From: Crotalaria pallida
Lineage: Eukaryota > Streptophyta > Magnoliopsida > Fabales > Fabaceae
Assembly: GCA_037953625.1 (NCBI GenBank)
Contig: CM075652.1
Span: 77,033,501-77,097,500 of the forward strand
Reading direction: 5' to 3'
Length of the DNA: 64,000 nt
The notes below the pieces were generated by a model. The model worked only from the letters and a program-made list of their open reading frames with translations, was not told the DNA's origin and made no database searches. Below, piece after piece: positions 11,123-21,780 of this stretch. Every line of letters begins with the position of its first letter. The stretch's first letter is position 1. The position numbers and the translations under genes are program-made.

Positions 11123-11884
11123 ATGGCTGGGCGACGTGCCGAGAGTGATCGGATGACTGCTATATTGGAGAACCTGATTCAAATGAACCAGAATCAGGCG
11201 GCAAATATAGCACAACTTCAGCAGAATCAGGCACAAATGCAGCAGAATCAAGCTGAACACCTCGCAACAGTAGCAGCATGGCATCGTAGAATAGGTCACA
11301 TCCACATGAATCATTTCAATAAAATTTCTTCTAAAAACTTAGAAGTTGGTTTACCAAAGCAAAATTTTTCTATTTCTGAAAAATGTGATCCTTGTTCAAA
11401 ATCAAAACTTACAAGGGCATCTTTTCCTTCTAAAAATCTTGTTTTATCTCAAATGCCCTTTGAACTTTTACATATGGATCTTTTTGGACCTTGTAAAACA
11501 AAAAGCTTTGGTGGCAACTATTATTGTCCGGTTATTGTGGATGACTATTCTAGGTATACAAGGACATTATTTTTCACTCATAAAAATGATGCATTCCATG
11601 AATTTAAAAAGCTAGCTAAGATTGTTCAAAACCAAATGCATATGAGCATTGCATCCATTAAGACTAATCATGGTGGAGAATTTGAAAATCAATTTTTTGA
11701 AAATTTTTGCGAAAAACATGGAATTAAGCATTATTTTTCAGCTCCAAGAACTCCTGAGCAAAACGTGGCTGTGGAGAGGAAAAATCGTTCATTAAAAGAG
11801 CTTTCAAAAACAATGCTTAATGACATGAATTTGCCTGCATATTTTTCGGCCGATGCAGTGAGTACCCAGCTTGTTATGTTATGA
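11123..11884 (+). pseudogene. In-frame chimera: gypsy gag N-terminus fused to copia integrase
   Basis: The start is MAGRRAESDRM at 11123, the same start context as the gag at 62518 on the minus strand (MARRRADNDRI). The first ~52 residues are gypsy Gag, with a Gln-rich QNQA repeat. At about 11276 the frame passes without a break into copia GAG-pre-integrase (WHRRIGHIHMNHF) with its HHCC zinc-binding residues (H, H, C, C), then the integrase core with DLFGP, VDDYSRYT and the ERKNRSLKEL glutamate region. The frame ends at 11884 through a small frameshift; the rest of integrase continues one frame over. A deletion that happened to keep phase explains it best. It is probably non-functional. Confidence 0.75.
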
Positions 11885-12503
11885 ACTGTGTTTTAATACG
11901 GCCTATTTTAAAGAAAACCCCCTATGAGCTGTACAAGGGGAGAAAACCAAATATTTCCCATCTTCGTGTCTTTGGTTGTAAATGTTTTGTGCATAATAAT
12001 GGTAGAGACAATCTAGGAAGTTTTGATGCTAGAGCTGATGAGGGCATATTCCTTGGATATTCTGTTTCGAGCAAAGCATATAGGATTTGCAATAAATCTC
12101 GTAATACTATTGAAGAATCTATTCATGTATCATTTGATGAATCCGATCCCATAAAGTTGGGAAAGGTATCTGTTAATGACATTTCAGATATCCTTGGAGA
12201 TTTATACATTGATGAGGACGAGGAGCCAAATGCTAAAGAAAAGGATCATTCCGAATGCAATGAAAAGTCAAATGAATCAGTTAAGGATAAAAATCAAGAA
12301 CAATCCATGGAGCTCAATTCTGATTTGCCTAAGGAATGGAGAACATCGAGGCACCATCCAATTGACCAAATCATAGGTGATATCACAAAAGGTGTAAGTA
12401 CTCGCAATTCTATTATCAATCTGTGTAACTACTTTGCATTTGTTTCTCAAGTGGAGCAAAGAATATTTCCGAGGCTACACTTGATGAACATTAGCTACTG
12501 GCT
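11881..12503 (+). pseudogene. Copia integrase C-terminal part
   Basis: Continues integrase in a new frame after a one-base disruption near 11865. PYELYKGRKPNISHLRVFGCKCFV and DARADEGIFLGYSVSSKAYRI are the conserved copia integrase C-terminal motifs. They are followed by the acidic linker to reverse transcriptase. Near 12455 another base is missing (the frame turns to VEQRIFPRL), and a stop stands where a Trp codon is expected just before 12500. So two lesions separate this piece from the RT frame. Confidence 0.75.
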
Positions 12504-13988
12504 ATGCAAGAAGAATTAAACCAGTTCGAAAGAAATAAGGTTTGGGAACTTGTTCCTAGGCCGGAGTCTCATCCGATTATTGGAACTAAGTGGATTTATA
12601 AAAGCAAACTTGATGAGGCTGGTTTAATTGTTCGAAACAAAGCTAGGTTAGTTGCACAAGGTTACAACCAGGAGGAGGGGATAGATTATGAGGAAACATT
12701 TGCCCCTGTTGCTAGGTTGGAAGCCATTAGACTGCTTTTAGCTTTTGCATGCATTTTAGATTTTAAATTATATCAAATGGATGTAAAGAGTGCCTTTCTG
12801 AATGGTTTTATTAATGAAGAAGTATATGTGTGTCAACCTCCTGGCTTTGAAAATTATGAACACCCGGATTATGTTTTTAAATTGAAAAAGGCTTTGTACG
12901 GACTCAAACAAGCTCCTAGAGCGTGGTATGATCGTCTTAGCAAATTTTTACTTGAAAATAATTTTGAAAGAGGGAAGGTTGATAACACACTTTTTATCAA
13001 AAAGAAAGGAAAGGACATTCTTTTAGTTCAAATTTATGTAGATGATATTATTTTCGGTGCTACTAATGAAATCCTTTGCAAGGATTTTTCCAGTATGATG
13101 CAGGAAGAGTTTGAAATGTCTATGATGGGCGAGCTGAACTTCTTTCTAGGACTGCAAATCGATCAAGCAAAGGATGGGATTTTCATTAGTCAAACAAAAT
13201 ACTGCAAGGAATTATTGAAAAGATTCGGCATGGATAAGGCCAAGGCAGTAGCAACACCAATAAGCACATCTTGCTATTTCGATAAAGATGAAGGAGGTAA
13301 ATCCGTGGAAATAACTAAATATCGAGGTATAATCGGATCCCTTCTCTATTTAACGGCAAGTAGGTCGGATATTATGTTTAGCGTATGTTTATGTGCACGT
13401 TTTCAAGCAAATCCAAAAGAAACGCACATGGTTGCTGCCAAACGAATTATGAAATATCTTTCTGGCACAACTGATATGGGTTTATGGTACCCCAAAGGTT
13501 CCTCTTGTAACCTTGTTGGGTATTCCGATTCTGATTTTGCTGGGTGCAAAGTAGATAGGAAAAGCACGAGCGACACTTGTCACCTCCTAGGTAATTCTTT
13601 AGTGTCATGGGCTAGCAAGAAACAGTCTAGTGTAGCCCTATCCACAGCTGAGGCTGAATATATCGCTGCGGGTAGCTGTTGTGCACAAATCTTATGGTTA
13701 AAACAGCAACTCCTAGACTTTGTTGTAAGTCTAGATCACATTCCCATCAAATGTGATAACACTAGTGAAATTAGTATTACCAAAAACCCTGTGCAACATT
13801 CTCGCACTAAGCATATTGAGATTTGTCACCATTTTATACGTGATCATATTTAAAAGGGTGATTGTATTATTGAGTATGATGATACTTCGCGGCAGTTAGC
13901 TGATATCTTTACGAAACGGCTTCCAAAAGAAAACTTCTTTTTCATTCGTAGAGAAATTGGTTTAACTTCTGCCTCTCACTTGTTTTGA
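12504..13988 (+). pseudogene. Copia reverse transcriptase and RNase H
   Basis: The RT core begins with WIYKSKLDEAG, then NKARLVAQGYNQEEGIDYEETFAPVARLEAIR, the DVKSAFLNG motif, YGLKQAPRAWYDRL, and the catalytic YVDDI at about residue 178. RNase H follows with YSDSDFAGC, the KKQSSVALSTAEAEY motif and the KCDNTSEI aspartate. A TAA at 13851-13853 interrupts the frame where a Gln is usual. The same frame then goes on through QLADIFTKRLPKENF to a normal stop at 13986-13988. The lesions upstream and this nonsense codon make it a dead copy, but the catalytic residues I can see are intact. The motifs fit the SIRE/Maximus lineage. Confidence 0.85.
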
Positions 13989-14314
13989 GTATGTGATTAT
14001 TATCTCTCTTGTTATTATTAATGTGTTTACTCAGTGTTTCAGGGGGAGTTAGCACATACTTTTTGATGATTACAAAAGGGGGAGAGATATTCTGATGATT
14101 ATATTGAAAAAATTATTTGATGTTTACGCATCTATACAGGGGGAGATTGCATCTTCTCAGAGGGAGATATTATGAGATGATACTATATATTCTTTTTAAT
14201 TGTTCTATGGAAGGTTGAATTTAAATTATATATATATTTTGCTTGTATAACACTTGTGATGCAGATAGTCAACTACAGATCAGAATGGTTGTTTGTCATC
14301 ATCAAAAAGGGGCG
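13989..14314 (+). other. Copia 3' spacer with GGGGGAG tracts and polypurine tract
   Basis: No gene. Purine tracts GGGGGAG occur at about 14043, 14088 and 14140, with GAGGGAG at 14161. The last tract, AAAAAGGGG at 14304-14312, directly precedes the LTR and is the likely plus-strand primer. Confidence 0.65.
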
Positions 14315-16030
14315 TGTTTGAAGTCAAGCTAGTGTTGGAAGACATGCTTCAAACTCTCTTATGGACTTCAAGCAAATATCAAGCTAAGGTTTTGATGATA
14401 ACAAACCAACTCAATATTCAAGCTCACAAGCATCTTCAAGTTTCAAGATTGAAGACTCGAGCAAGATATAGCCTAGAAGCCTTTTTCCCTTAGGACATGT
14501 GTAAGGTAATGAAGTTCTTGTTCTTAAAGAGTTTAAAAGGCCAATGAGTTTTTCATTTAAAAAGGAGAAGAAAATGTGTTTTCATGAAAAGTTGTTTTTA
14601 TATCTTAGTTTTGGTGAAAATACCTGATGTTACAAAACTCTGAATATTTTTATTTATGCAAGAGGGAGTAATCGATTACTTGCTTGAGTTAAACGATTAA
14701 CTTTGTTGCATCATAGAAAAATCAAAGAGCTTGTAATCGATTAAGTGAACTTTGCTAATCCATTACTTTCTTATGAGAGTAACCGATTACCTGGCTCAAG
14801 TAATCGATTAAAATTGTTGCATCATATATTTTCCAGAAACACAGTAATCGATTACATGCTGTGTAGTAATCGATTACATATGTTGCATCACATAATTAAT
14901 AGAGGCTCAGTAATTGATTATTTGATGAGTAGTAATCGATTAAATGAGTTGCATCATATATTGAACAGGGGTGATGTAATCGATTAACTATTATTGGTCT
15001 AATGGATTACTTGGTTTTCAAAAGAATTTAAAAGTTTCTATTTTTGAAGGAATAATCGATTACCTTCAGAAAGTAATCGATTACTTCAACTTTTATTGAA
15101 AAACGTGTCAGAATCATTTTGATTATTTCCTGATTTGTTTTTATATATAAGATTCTGATTTATTTTATAAAATTCGAAAAATGATTTTAAATTTGAATTA
15201 TTTCCTTTTTCGTTTTAAGAATCAAATCTTTATTTTATTTCGTAAATCGTTTTGATTTTAAAACTTATTTCAAAATCTTATTTTATTTTGTTTTGATTTT
15301 GTTTTACTAATTTGAATCTTTTTGAATTATAAAAGTATTTCAGAAAATTCACTCCAACAATTACAACTCTGATATTCATTCATTCTTTTCTGAAATTCAC
15401 GTTCACTGCTTCTTCTTCTTCAACTTCTGGTTTTCATGTTCATACACTTTTTGAAGAACAAACCTTGTTGGCCCTTTAACTTCTCAAGAAGAACTTCATT
15501 ATCATAGAAGAGCATATTGTTGTATCCGTGTTTTGAGAACACACAATACTATGTAATCACTATCATATCTTTGTATTAAAACCTTAGTGGTTAGGGAGAG
15601 AATCCCTTAGTGGACGTTTGATACGTCGTAGGGCGAGGAACCCTGCTGTGCGATCTTGAGGCCCCTAGCGAACGAAGGTTCCGAGTAGTGTGCGGGGTGC
15701 TCTTGGGTGTAATTGGGTGCGGCTCAATTGCTGATTATAGAACTCTCAAGCGGGTCGCTTGGGGACTGGACTAGGCCTTTCGACGGGAAGGCTGAACCAG
15801 TATAAAATTTCTTGGTGCAAGCTTTTCTATCCCTATCTCTTTACTTTGCGCATATTTCATTTATTTTACGTTTCCGCGCTACTCTATATTTTCTATCAAT
15901 CGATTTCGCTCTCCTTCTCAAATGTCTAATCTCTCCAACGCGAAACAATTTTTAATTTGTAGGGCTTTCGCAATAAATTAATAAAACTCGATTCACCCCC
16001 CCTCTCGAGATTTTGAGGCCAAACCCAACA
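14315..16030 (+). repeat. 3' LTR of the truncated copia element
   Basis: A 1716-bp LTR from TGTTTGAAGTCAAGC to CCCAACA. About ten TAATCGATTA-type palindromes with GTTGCATCA spacers (14664-15083) precede a TATA box TATAAAAG at 15328-15335, with a pyrimidine-rich leader after it. It is diverged from, but homologous to, the LTRs at 2337-4596 and 7726-9991. Confidence 0.85.
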
Positions 16031-17385
16031 TAGGTTAGTAAAGAAATAGAATATTTGATTTAGGTAAAGAGATGAAAAGTAAATTTAGAGAATGCATAGA
16101 AATTTGATGTGTATTTGGTGCTAAATGTTTGCTAAGTATGTGAGTACTTGATGTTATATGAAATTTGTATAATGTTTGGAATCCTTGCCTTGTGTTTATA
16201 TTGAAATTTGATATAGATCAATGATTTATGTAAATGATTAAATAACTTGAATGTAATTAAATGGAGTTATAAAAATGGTTGAGTTGCAGCTATGATTGAT
16301 CCTTGGGACACACCGACCCATTAGGTGCCCTGTTAGGTGACAAATGACCCATTAGGTCCAAATGACCCATCCAGGTGAAAATGACCTATTAGGCCCCTCA
16401 AATGACCCGTTAGGCGGGTGTACCCAATGGATCAATCATGCTGCACAAATAATAAGAATGTATAAAAGGGAAAGAGTACTAAGAGAAGTAAAAGAGTTAA
16501 AAATATTTTTAGTGCTAACGGGTGAAACCGTGGCCTAATAGGTGGAAATGACCTGGATTGGGTGAAAATTGTTCCTAATGGGTGAGAAATGACCTAACGG
16601 GTCCGCTAATTCCTAATGGAAAGAGAATGATGAAAATGTTGAAAAGGTGAAAGAAATGGAATGAGAAGTTAATGATAGTATTGAAACTAATTAAGAAAAT
16701 GGGAATGAATTGCTAAAAGTGTGATTGCATGATGTGTGTGTGAATAATGAATGCTATCTGATCTATTTGATAGTTGTGTTTGGATTAGTGGGTAATTATG
16801 TCTAATGAGAAACTGCTTTCCTATTTTATGTGCAATGCTCACTCCTTTACTATTTTTACAGGTACAGAGATTGAGTTTGTACAACCCCCAGCCGAGCAGG
16901 TGCACTCTCCCTCACAGGGAGAGTAGATTTAGTGGTTATTCAGGATTTTGTTGTCCTGGTTATTTTGGAGAGTGATAAATTTTTATATTGTGGTTTTTGT
17001 TTTTGAAAGTGCAATGTAAAGTTTTATTCCTTATGGGTCATCCAGGACTCTTCCTATGGGTAGGAAGAATATTATTTTGGGAAAACTTTTATAGTTTCCA
17101 AAACTTGTTCATATTGCTGTTATCTCTGATGAAATGAGATTATGAGGTGGATGTACTTCAAACTATTGGTATTTTGGCCCTGTTGGCTCAGGAAAAAAAT
17201 GAAATATATTTGACTTACACAGGTTACAAGAAAATTTAATTTTGGATTATCCAATAAATAACAGAGGAAACTCTGTCCGATTTGACAGAGATTTTTTATA
17301 ATCAAATAGTTTTTAAAATGGAAATTTTTAAGTCGCTATTTTAATATTGGGGTAATTTATGGGTAGATAATCATAGGGTGTTACA
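16031..17385 (+). repeat. Gypsy A 3' LTR, last 1355 bp
   Basis: Matches 1933-2336 plus 9997-10943 of the 5' LTR with a few percent difference by eye, and shows the copia-free empty site at about 16430. It holds hairpin blocks (16311-16425, 16518-16605), the acceptor TTTTTACAG|GTACAG at about 16861, and the exon hairpin CTCTCCCTCACAGGGAGAG (16905-16923), where only a loop base differs from the 5' copy. It ends with GGGTGTTACA and the CTAGG duplication. Confidence 0.85.
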
Positions 17386-20300
17386 CTAGGAGAGAAAAAT
17401 CAACCCAAGTCTGATTACCCTTTGAACTTCTTAATATACTCTTAAATCATCAATCTCATATCTACGGTTAACCTCAATTTTTGACAAAGTTTATAGTCAA
17501 GACGTAACAAACGTCTCTCAGACAGATTTACTAACAGGTAGTGACAGGTAAATAAAACATTTAGCATGCATCAATAAATGAACACAGTTCATGACATCTT
17601 TAAACATGATCATATAAATCAATGCCATTTAACAAGAATAAAGAGTGATCTAAAAACTCAATTATTTTTCTCAAACTTGTTCCAACTTTATAAAACACTT
17701 TAAATACATCATAATAATTAGGAAATAATCAATAGAATAAATCAAATTAATTTATTTAGTTGCTGGTCCATATGGGTCAGCAGCTATTATATACCCGAAA
17801 ATACCGAAAAACTTTACTTTTTCAATCTAACTTTTTACTACATCATATAATACTAAAAACTTAAGCTTTAAACCATTTGAAACACTTTGAAAATGAAAAT
17901 GTTTTTATTAAAAATTCTGGACAGCATCTAAATCAAACAAAGAATAATTTTTTTTTCACACTTTAAAAAATACAACAAAACCATATACAATTCTTATACT
18001 AATAATCCTTAAAGTAAACACTTAAACTAATATCTTTCAAACTTTAATACCATAAAATATCAAGTTGGACAACAACTTTTTAACCAGATTAAAACCATAC
18101 AATTAATCCCAATAAAATCTCCAAACAAATCACATTTGTACTCAAACATGGTTTTCAATAACTTTTTCATGAGCAACTTACCTTGGACAGCTTTGGAAAA
18201 TTTCATTCCTAACACATATATGCACTCTAAGGTTCCTACAAATCATTCTTCATACAACAGGAAAATTTCTAAGTGTTCTTACACTTACTAGCAATCTTGG
18301 ACAGCATCAAAACATGATCTCAATTTATAAAATAAACACATTGAAGTCATCTCAAAGTCATTTCTTTTCATCCAAAATTATTACTCAAGCACTCTAAAGC
18401 TTACACTATATATCATACGTGTTAACATTTAACTTCATAAATCAACATACACAATTAAATCAAAATACTCTAAACAACTTATATACTTCCAACCGAATTT
18501 CATCTAAAAAAATAAACTAACTCTCAAAATTTTACTCAACCTCATTTACATCTCAAAAATGATAATTTTCATTTGATAAAATCAATCTCTCTATTACATA
18601 TTCATAAAACCCGAACCTAATCAATAAAAATAAAACAAACCAATTTTCTACACATATTTATAAATGGGACCGAAGCAAACAAGAGCAAAATATATTTACA
18701 CCAAATTTTCATACTTCCACCGAATGTAAATACCTAGGTATCAATAAATTTTTAACACTTACATCAAATAATTTTCATGATAATCTTGACATGCATGCAA
18801 TAAGAAAAATCATTTCAAGCCTAATCTACTCAAAACACTAACATGCATGGCATTTTAAACTAATAAACAACAAATCACTAACAATTAATCACTTCCTTAA
18901 TAATCCTAGTGTAACCGAATAGCAAGCATATAAAACACTAATCTTCTTGAGATACTTGCATGCATCATACATTTACTCCATAATTCACACAAAGATTTTA
19001 GTTTCCATCAAGTTAATCATCTAAGGCACATATGCATGGCTTGGCCGAATGTGAGAGCAAGAAAAGAGTCATTTTTGTCCAAAAAAAATAATTAACATGC
19101 ACTCATCATAAAAATACAAATACAATTAACCTCCCTAAGTACATGCATAAACCGAAACAAAGAAAATAAACAAAGCTAATCTACACAATTAAAACAAACC
19201 GAAAATGACAAATATATGCAAAAAAGCAACATGCATGCTCTATCTATCAAACAAGGCTTGATCTTTACATGCATGAAACTAAAAACTCTAAATCATCATC
19301 AAACACTAACATGCAAGCACTAATCCTAAAACTAAGTTCAAATCATCAAGAAACACTTTAAGAAAACCATGAGTAAATAAAGTGAAGAGGTTGAGAGTAA
19401 GCACGCATAAATACCTAGAAAATAGATTGAAGTTATGAGAAAAAAAGAACAAAAGCTTTCCTCATTCTCTTCCCACTCTCACGGCCCTCTCTCCCTCTTC
19501 TTTATGTCTTAAGTTTTTCTTTCTTTGTTTCTTGTAAATGTGGAGGGTGTAAAGTGAGAGTGAGTGAGAGACTACTAGGAGGGTGTATATATATAGGAGT
19601 GGGGACTTGGGTTTAGAATTAAAAATGTGGGGTTTGAAATCAAAATCCAAGGGTAGTTTTGGTATGTCCTAAAAGTTGCATGTAATAGTAGTTTTATTAT
19701 TAACTACGGTGGAGTAAGAATAGGAGAGTGTAAGAGTGTGTATGTAAGAGAATAAAATTACTTTGGGAAATGTAGTAATGATTGAAACCAAATTTGATTT
19801 TTAAAATATTTGACATTGACTTTGTTTATTTTATTTTTACTTCATGAAATTAAAAATTGCAATTTTGTCCTCCTTGGCCATATAAGGTCGTGGCAACATT
19901 ATAGGAGGGAATTAAAATTTTTCCTCCTTACTTTGAGGGATGTACTAAAATTAAAACCATATGAAAATTAATTACATAAAATAATACAATTTTTATAAGA
20001 TTAAAAACATAAAAATTCACACAATTCTTAAGGTACACATTTGTGTGAGTAAAATAGGCTCTTTACTTTAAAAGAATAACATTAACTAAGAAATCATTTT
20101 ATTTGAGGCAAAATTGATAAAGTTATAGAATTATAAAAATCAAATCAAAATGATAAACTAAATTCAATCATAAAGTTGAAATAATAATTAATCAACATCT
20201 TTCATACAACAAATCACTTTTCATTAAAAAAACAATTACTTTCTTGGGCATTTTTACTAATAAAAATATTTTATATTAGATTTTTACTATAATTTTTTTG

Positions 20301-20647
20301 CTAATTAAAAACAAGTGTGGAAAATTGTGAGTATTACAACTTCTATCTTAGCCAAGCCTTCGTATCTATCATTGTAAGTTAGTATCACGTACATACTGAT
20401 TCTTACAATTAATTACATCTTCATAAATAATCACAAGTGATCACATGTATTTTAATTAAGCATACATTGCATAACAAATGATTACATGCATAACAATACT
20501 AATCACTAATCCACTCTCAACCTTAACATACATAATTCAGCATATCATCATTTTCTTACAGAACCTAAGCACAACATAGTTATGGATTATCTTGACTTCC
20601 AAGTCAAGTAATCATGTCATGACATACAAAGCAATTTCCACAAACTA
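17386..20647 (-). other. Old repeat-derived DNA, probably a minus-strand gypsy LTR
   Basis: No gene seen in 3.3 kb of A+T-rich DNA, which continues the 884-907 stretch across gypsy A. On the minus strand a TATATATA box lies at about 19588-19598, followed by a CT-rich leader (19440-19560) and a donor-like TTTCTAG|GTATTTATG near 19410-19420. A possible LTR edge GAGTATTACA lies at 20338. From there to 20647 the sequence belongs to the older target that resumes at 36047. The overall shape resembles a diverged gypsy LTR, but I cannot place its other end. Confidence 0.4.
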
Positions 20648-21057
20648 TGTAACATCCCAAATTTTAAACCCGAAAATAAATAAATAAATAATAATTAGAA
20701 TAATTAAAAATGAAAATAACAAACCACAAATAGGTATTCCAAATGAGAATTCTAGTATTAGAAGAAAATAATAATAATAATACTACGAGAATTAGAGAAG
20801 AAAGGAGCGTTAAATCGAAGTTAGGGTCGGGCCAGAAAATAGATAATTCGATAATAAACATCATAACGAGGGAAAAATTAAAATAAAAGATTTAAGACTC
20901 AAAACACAATTCACACCGTTGGATATGAAGGTATGATTTTTAGGAGGTTGCTCGTCAAATTTGAGCAAGATCCGACGGTGAACGAAGAAGTTATGGAGGT
21001 TTGAAGTTCGGAAGAAAATAGAAGGAAAATAGAAAAATAAAACAGCAGTATCTGATT

Positions 21058-21273
21058 ATTTCGCTTAAGCGAAAATATTTCGCTTAAGCGAAACTGATCC
21101 AGTGGCAGCACAAAGGAGGTTCTCTTAAGCGAACGGATTTCGCTTAAGCGAAAAACGTTCGTGTCCATTACTGAAGGCGGTTCGCTTGAGCGAATGAATT
21201 TCGCTTGAGCGAATGAATTTCGCTTGAGCGAATGAATTTCGCTTAAGCGAAAATCCTCGAGTTGGCTATAAAC
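21058..21273 (+). promoter_or_regulatory. LTR promoter: TTCGCTTAAGCGAA cluster plus TATA box
   Basis: Eight or so TTCGCTTAAGCGAA or TTCGCTTGAGCGAA palindromes, arranged as close pairs and triplets between 21058 and 21253. The TATA box TATAAAC is at 21267-21273, only 14 bp downstream. They look like binding sites for a dimeric regulator or like U3 hairpins. Confidence 0.6.
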
Positions 21274-21780
21274 ACGGGGAAAACCCCCTTCTCCTTTCAC
21301 TCTCCTCCATTGTTTCTCTCTCCTCCTCCGATCCTCCTTCTTCCTCCCTCCTCCACGGCCTCCACCGCCGCCCTTGACCGCCCACCGTGGCCACCCTCTC
21401 CCTCCCTCTCAACCCGTCTCTCTCTTGCTTTCTCTTTCCTTCCCTCACAAACTCACTCTCCCTCTCCTCCCCACTCACAGCCGTCGCCATCTCCGGCCGC
21501 CACCGCCACCTCCACACGAACCACCACCACCATCATGGTTCTCCCTCCCTCTTCCCCTTTGGTTTTGGTTCCCCTCTCCCTCCCTCTCTTCGAGCTTTCT
21601 CTCTCCACGGATCTCACCGGCGCCGTTACCGGTCTGTGATCGTGCCGGGCTCGTGTCGGGAACCTCGGAGCTCGAAGCTTTGCCTCGGTTCAGTCACGAT
21701 CGTTCCCCGCTAACGAGGAGCAACACCAACGCCGTCATCGTCGTCGAGCTAAAATCCAGGTTCTATTTAAAAAGCTCGAG

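Larger units (their letters stand above)
11276..16030 (+). mobile_element. 5'-truncated SIRE-like copia element (pol plus 3' LTR)
   Basis: Integrase, reverse transcriptase and RNase H of a Ty1/copia element are followed by a 3' spacer and one LTR. The left LTR, primer site, gag and protease are missing. Its right edge CCCAACA at 16030 abuts gypsy A 3' LTR text at the position equal to base 1933 of the 5' LTR, so it originally inserted in that LTR. Its LTR is related to that of the non-autonomous copia at 2337-9991, so an intact relative could have supplied proteins to it. Confidence 0.85.
908..17385 (+). mobile_element. Gypsy element A, composite and heavily nested, bounded by CTAGG
   Basis: A Ty3/gypsy element with a TGTAACATCC start at 908 and a GGGTGTTACA end at 17385. 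CTAGG flanks it at 903-907 and 17386-17390, so the original ends are intact. Inside it are a 5' LTR split by a copia insertion, an initiator-Met tRNA primer site, the N-terminus of gag, a large copia fragment, and the last 1355 bp of the 3' LTR. Everything between the gag start and the 3' LTR was lost, together with the first 1025 bp of that LTR and the 5' half of a copia element that had inserted there. The gag N-terminus resembles that of the element at 61440-64000, so the two are probably one lineage. Confidence 0.85.
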
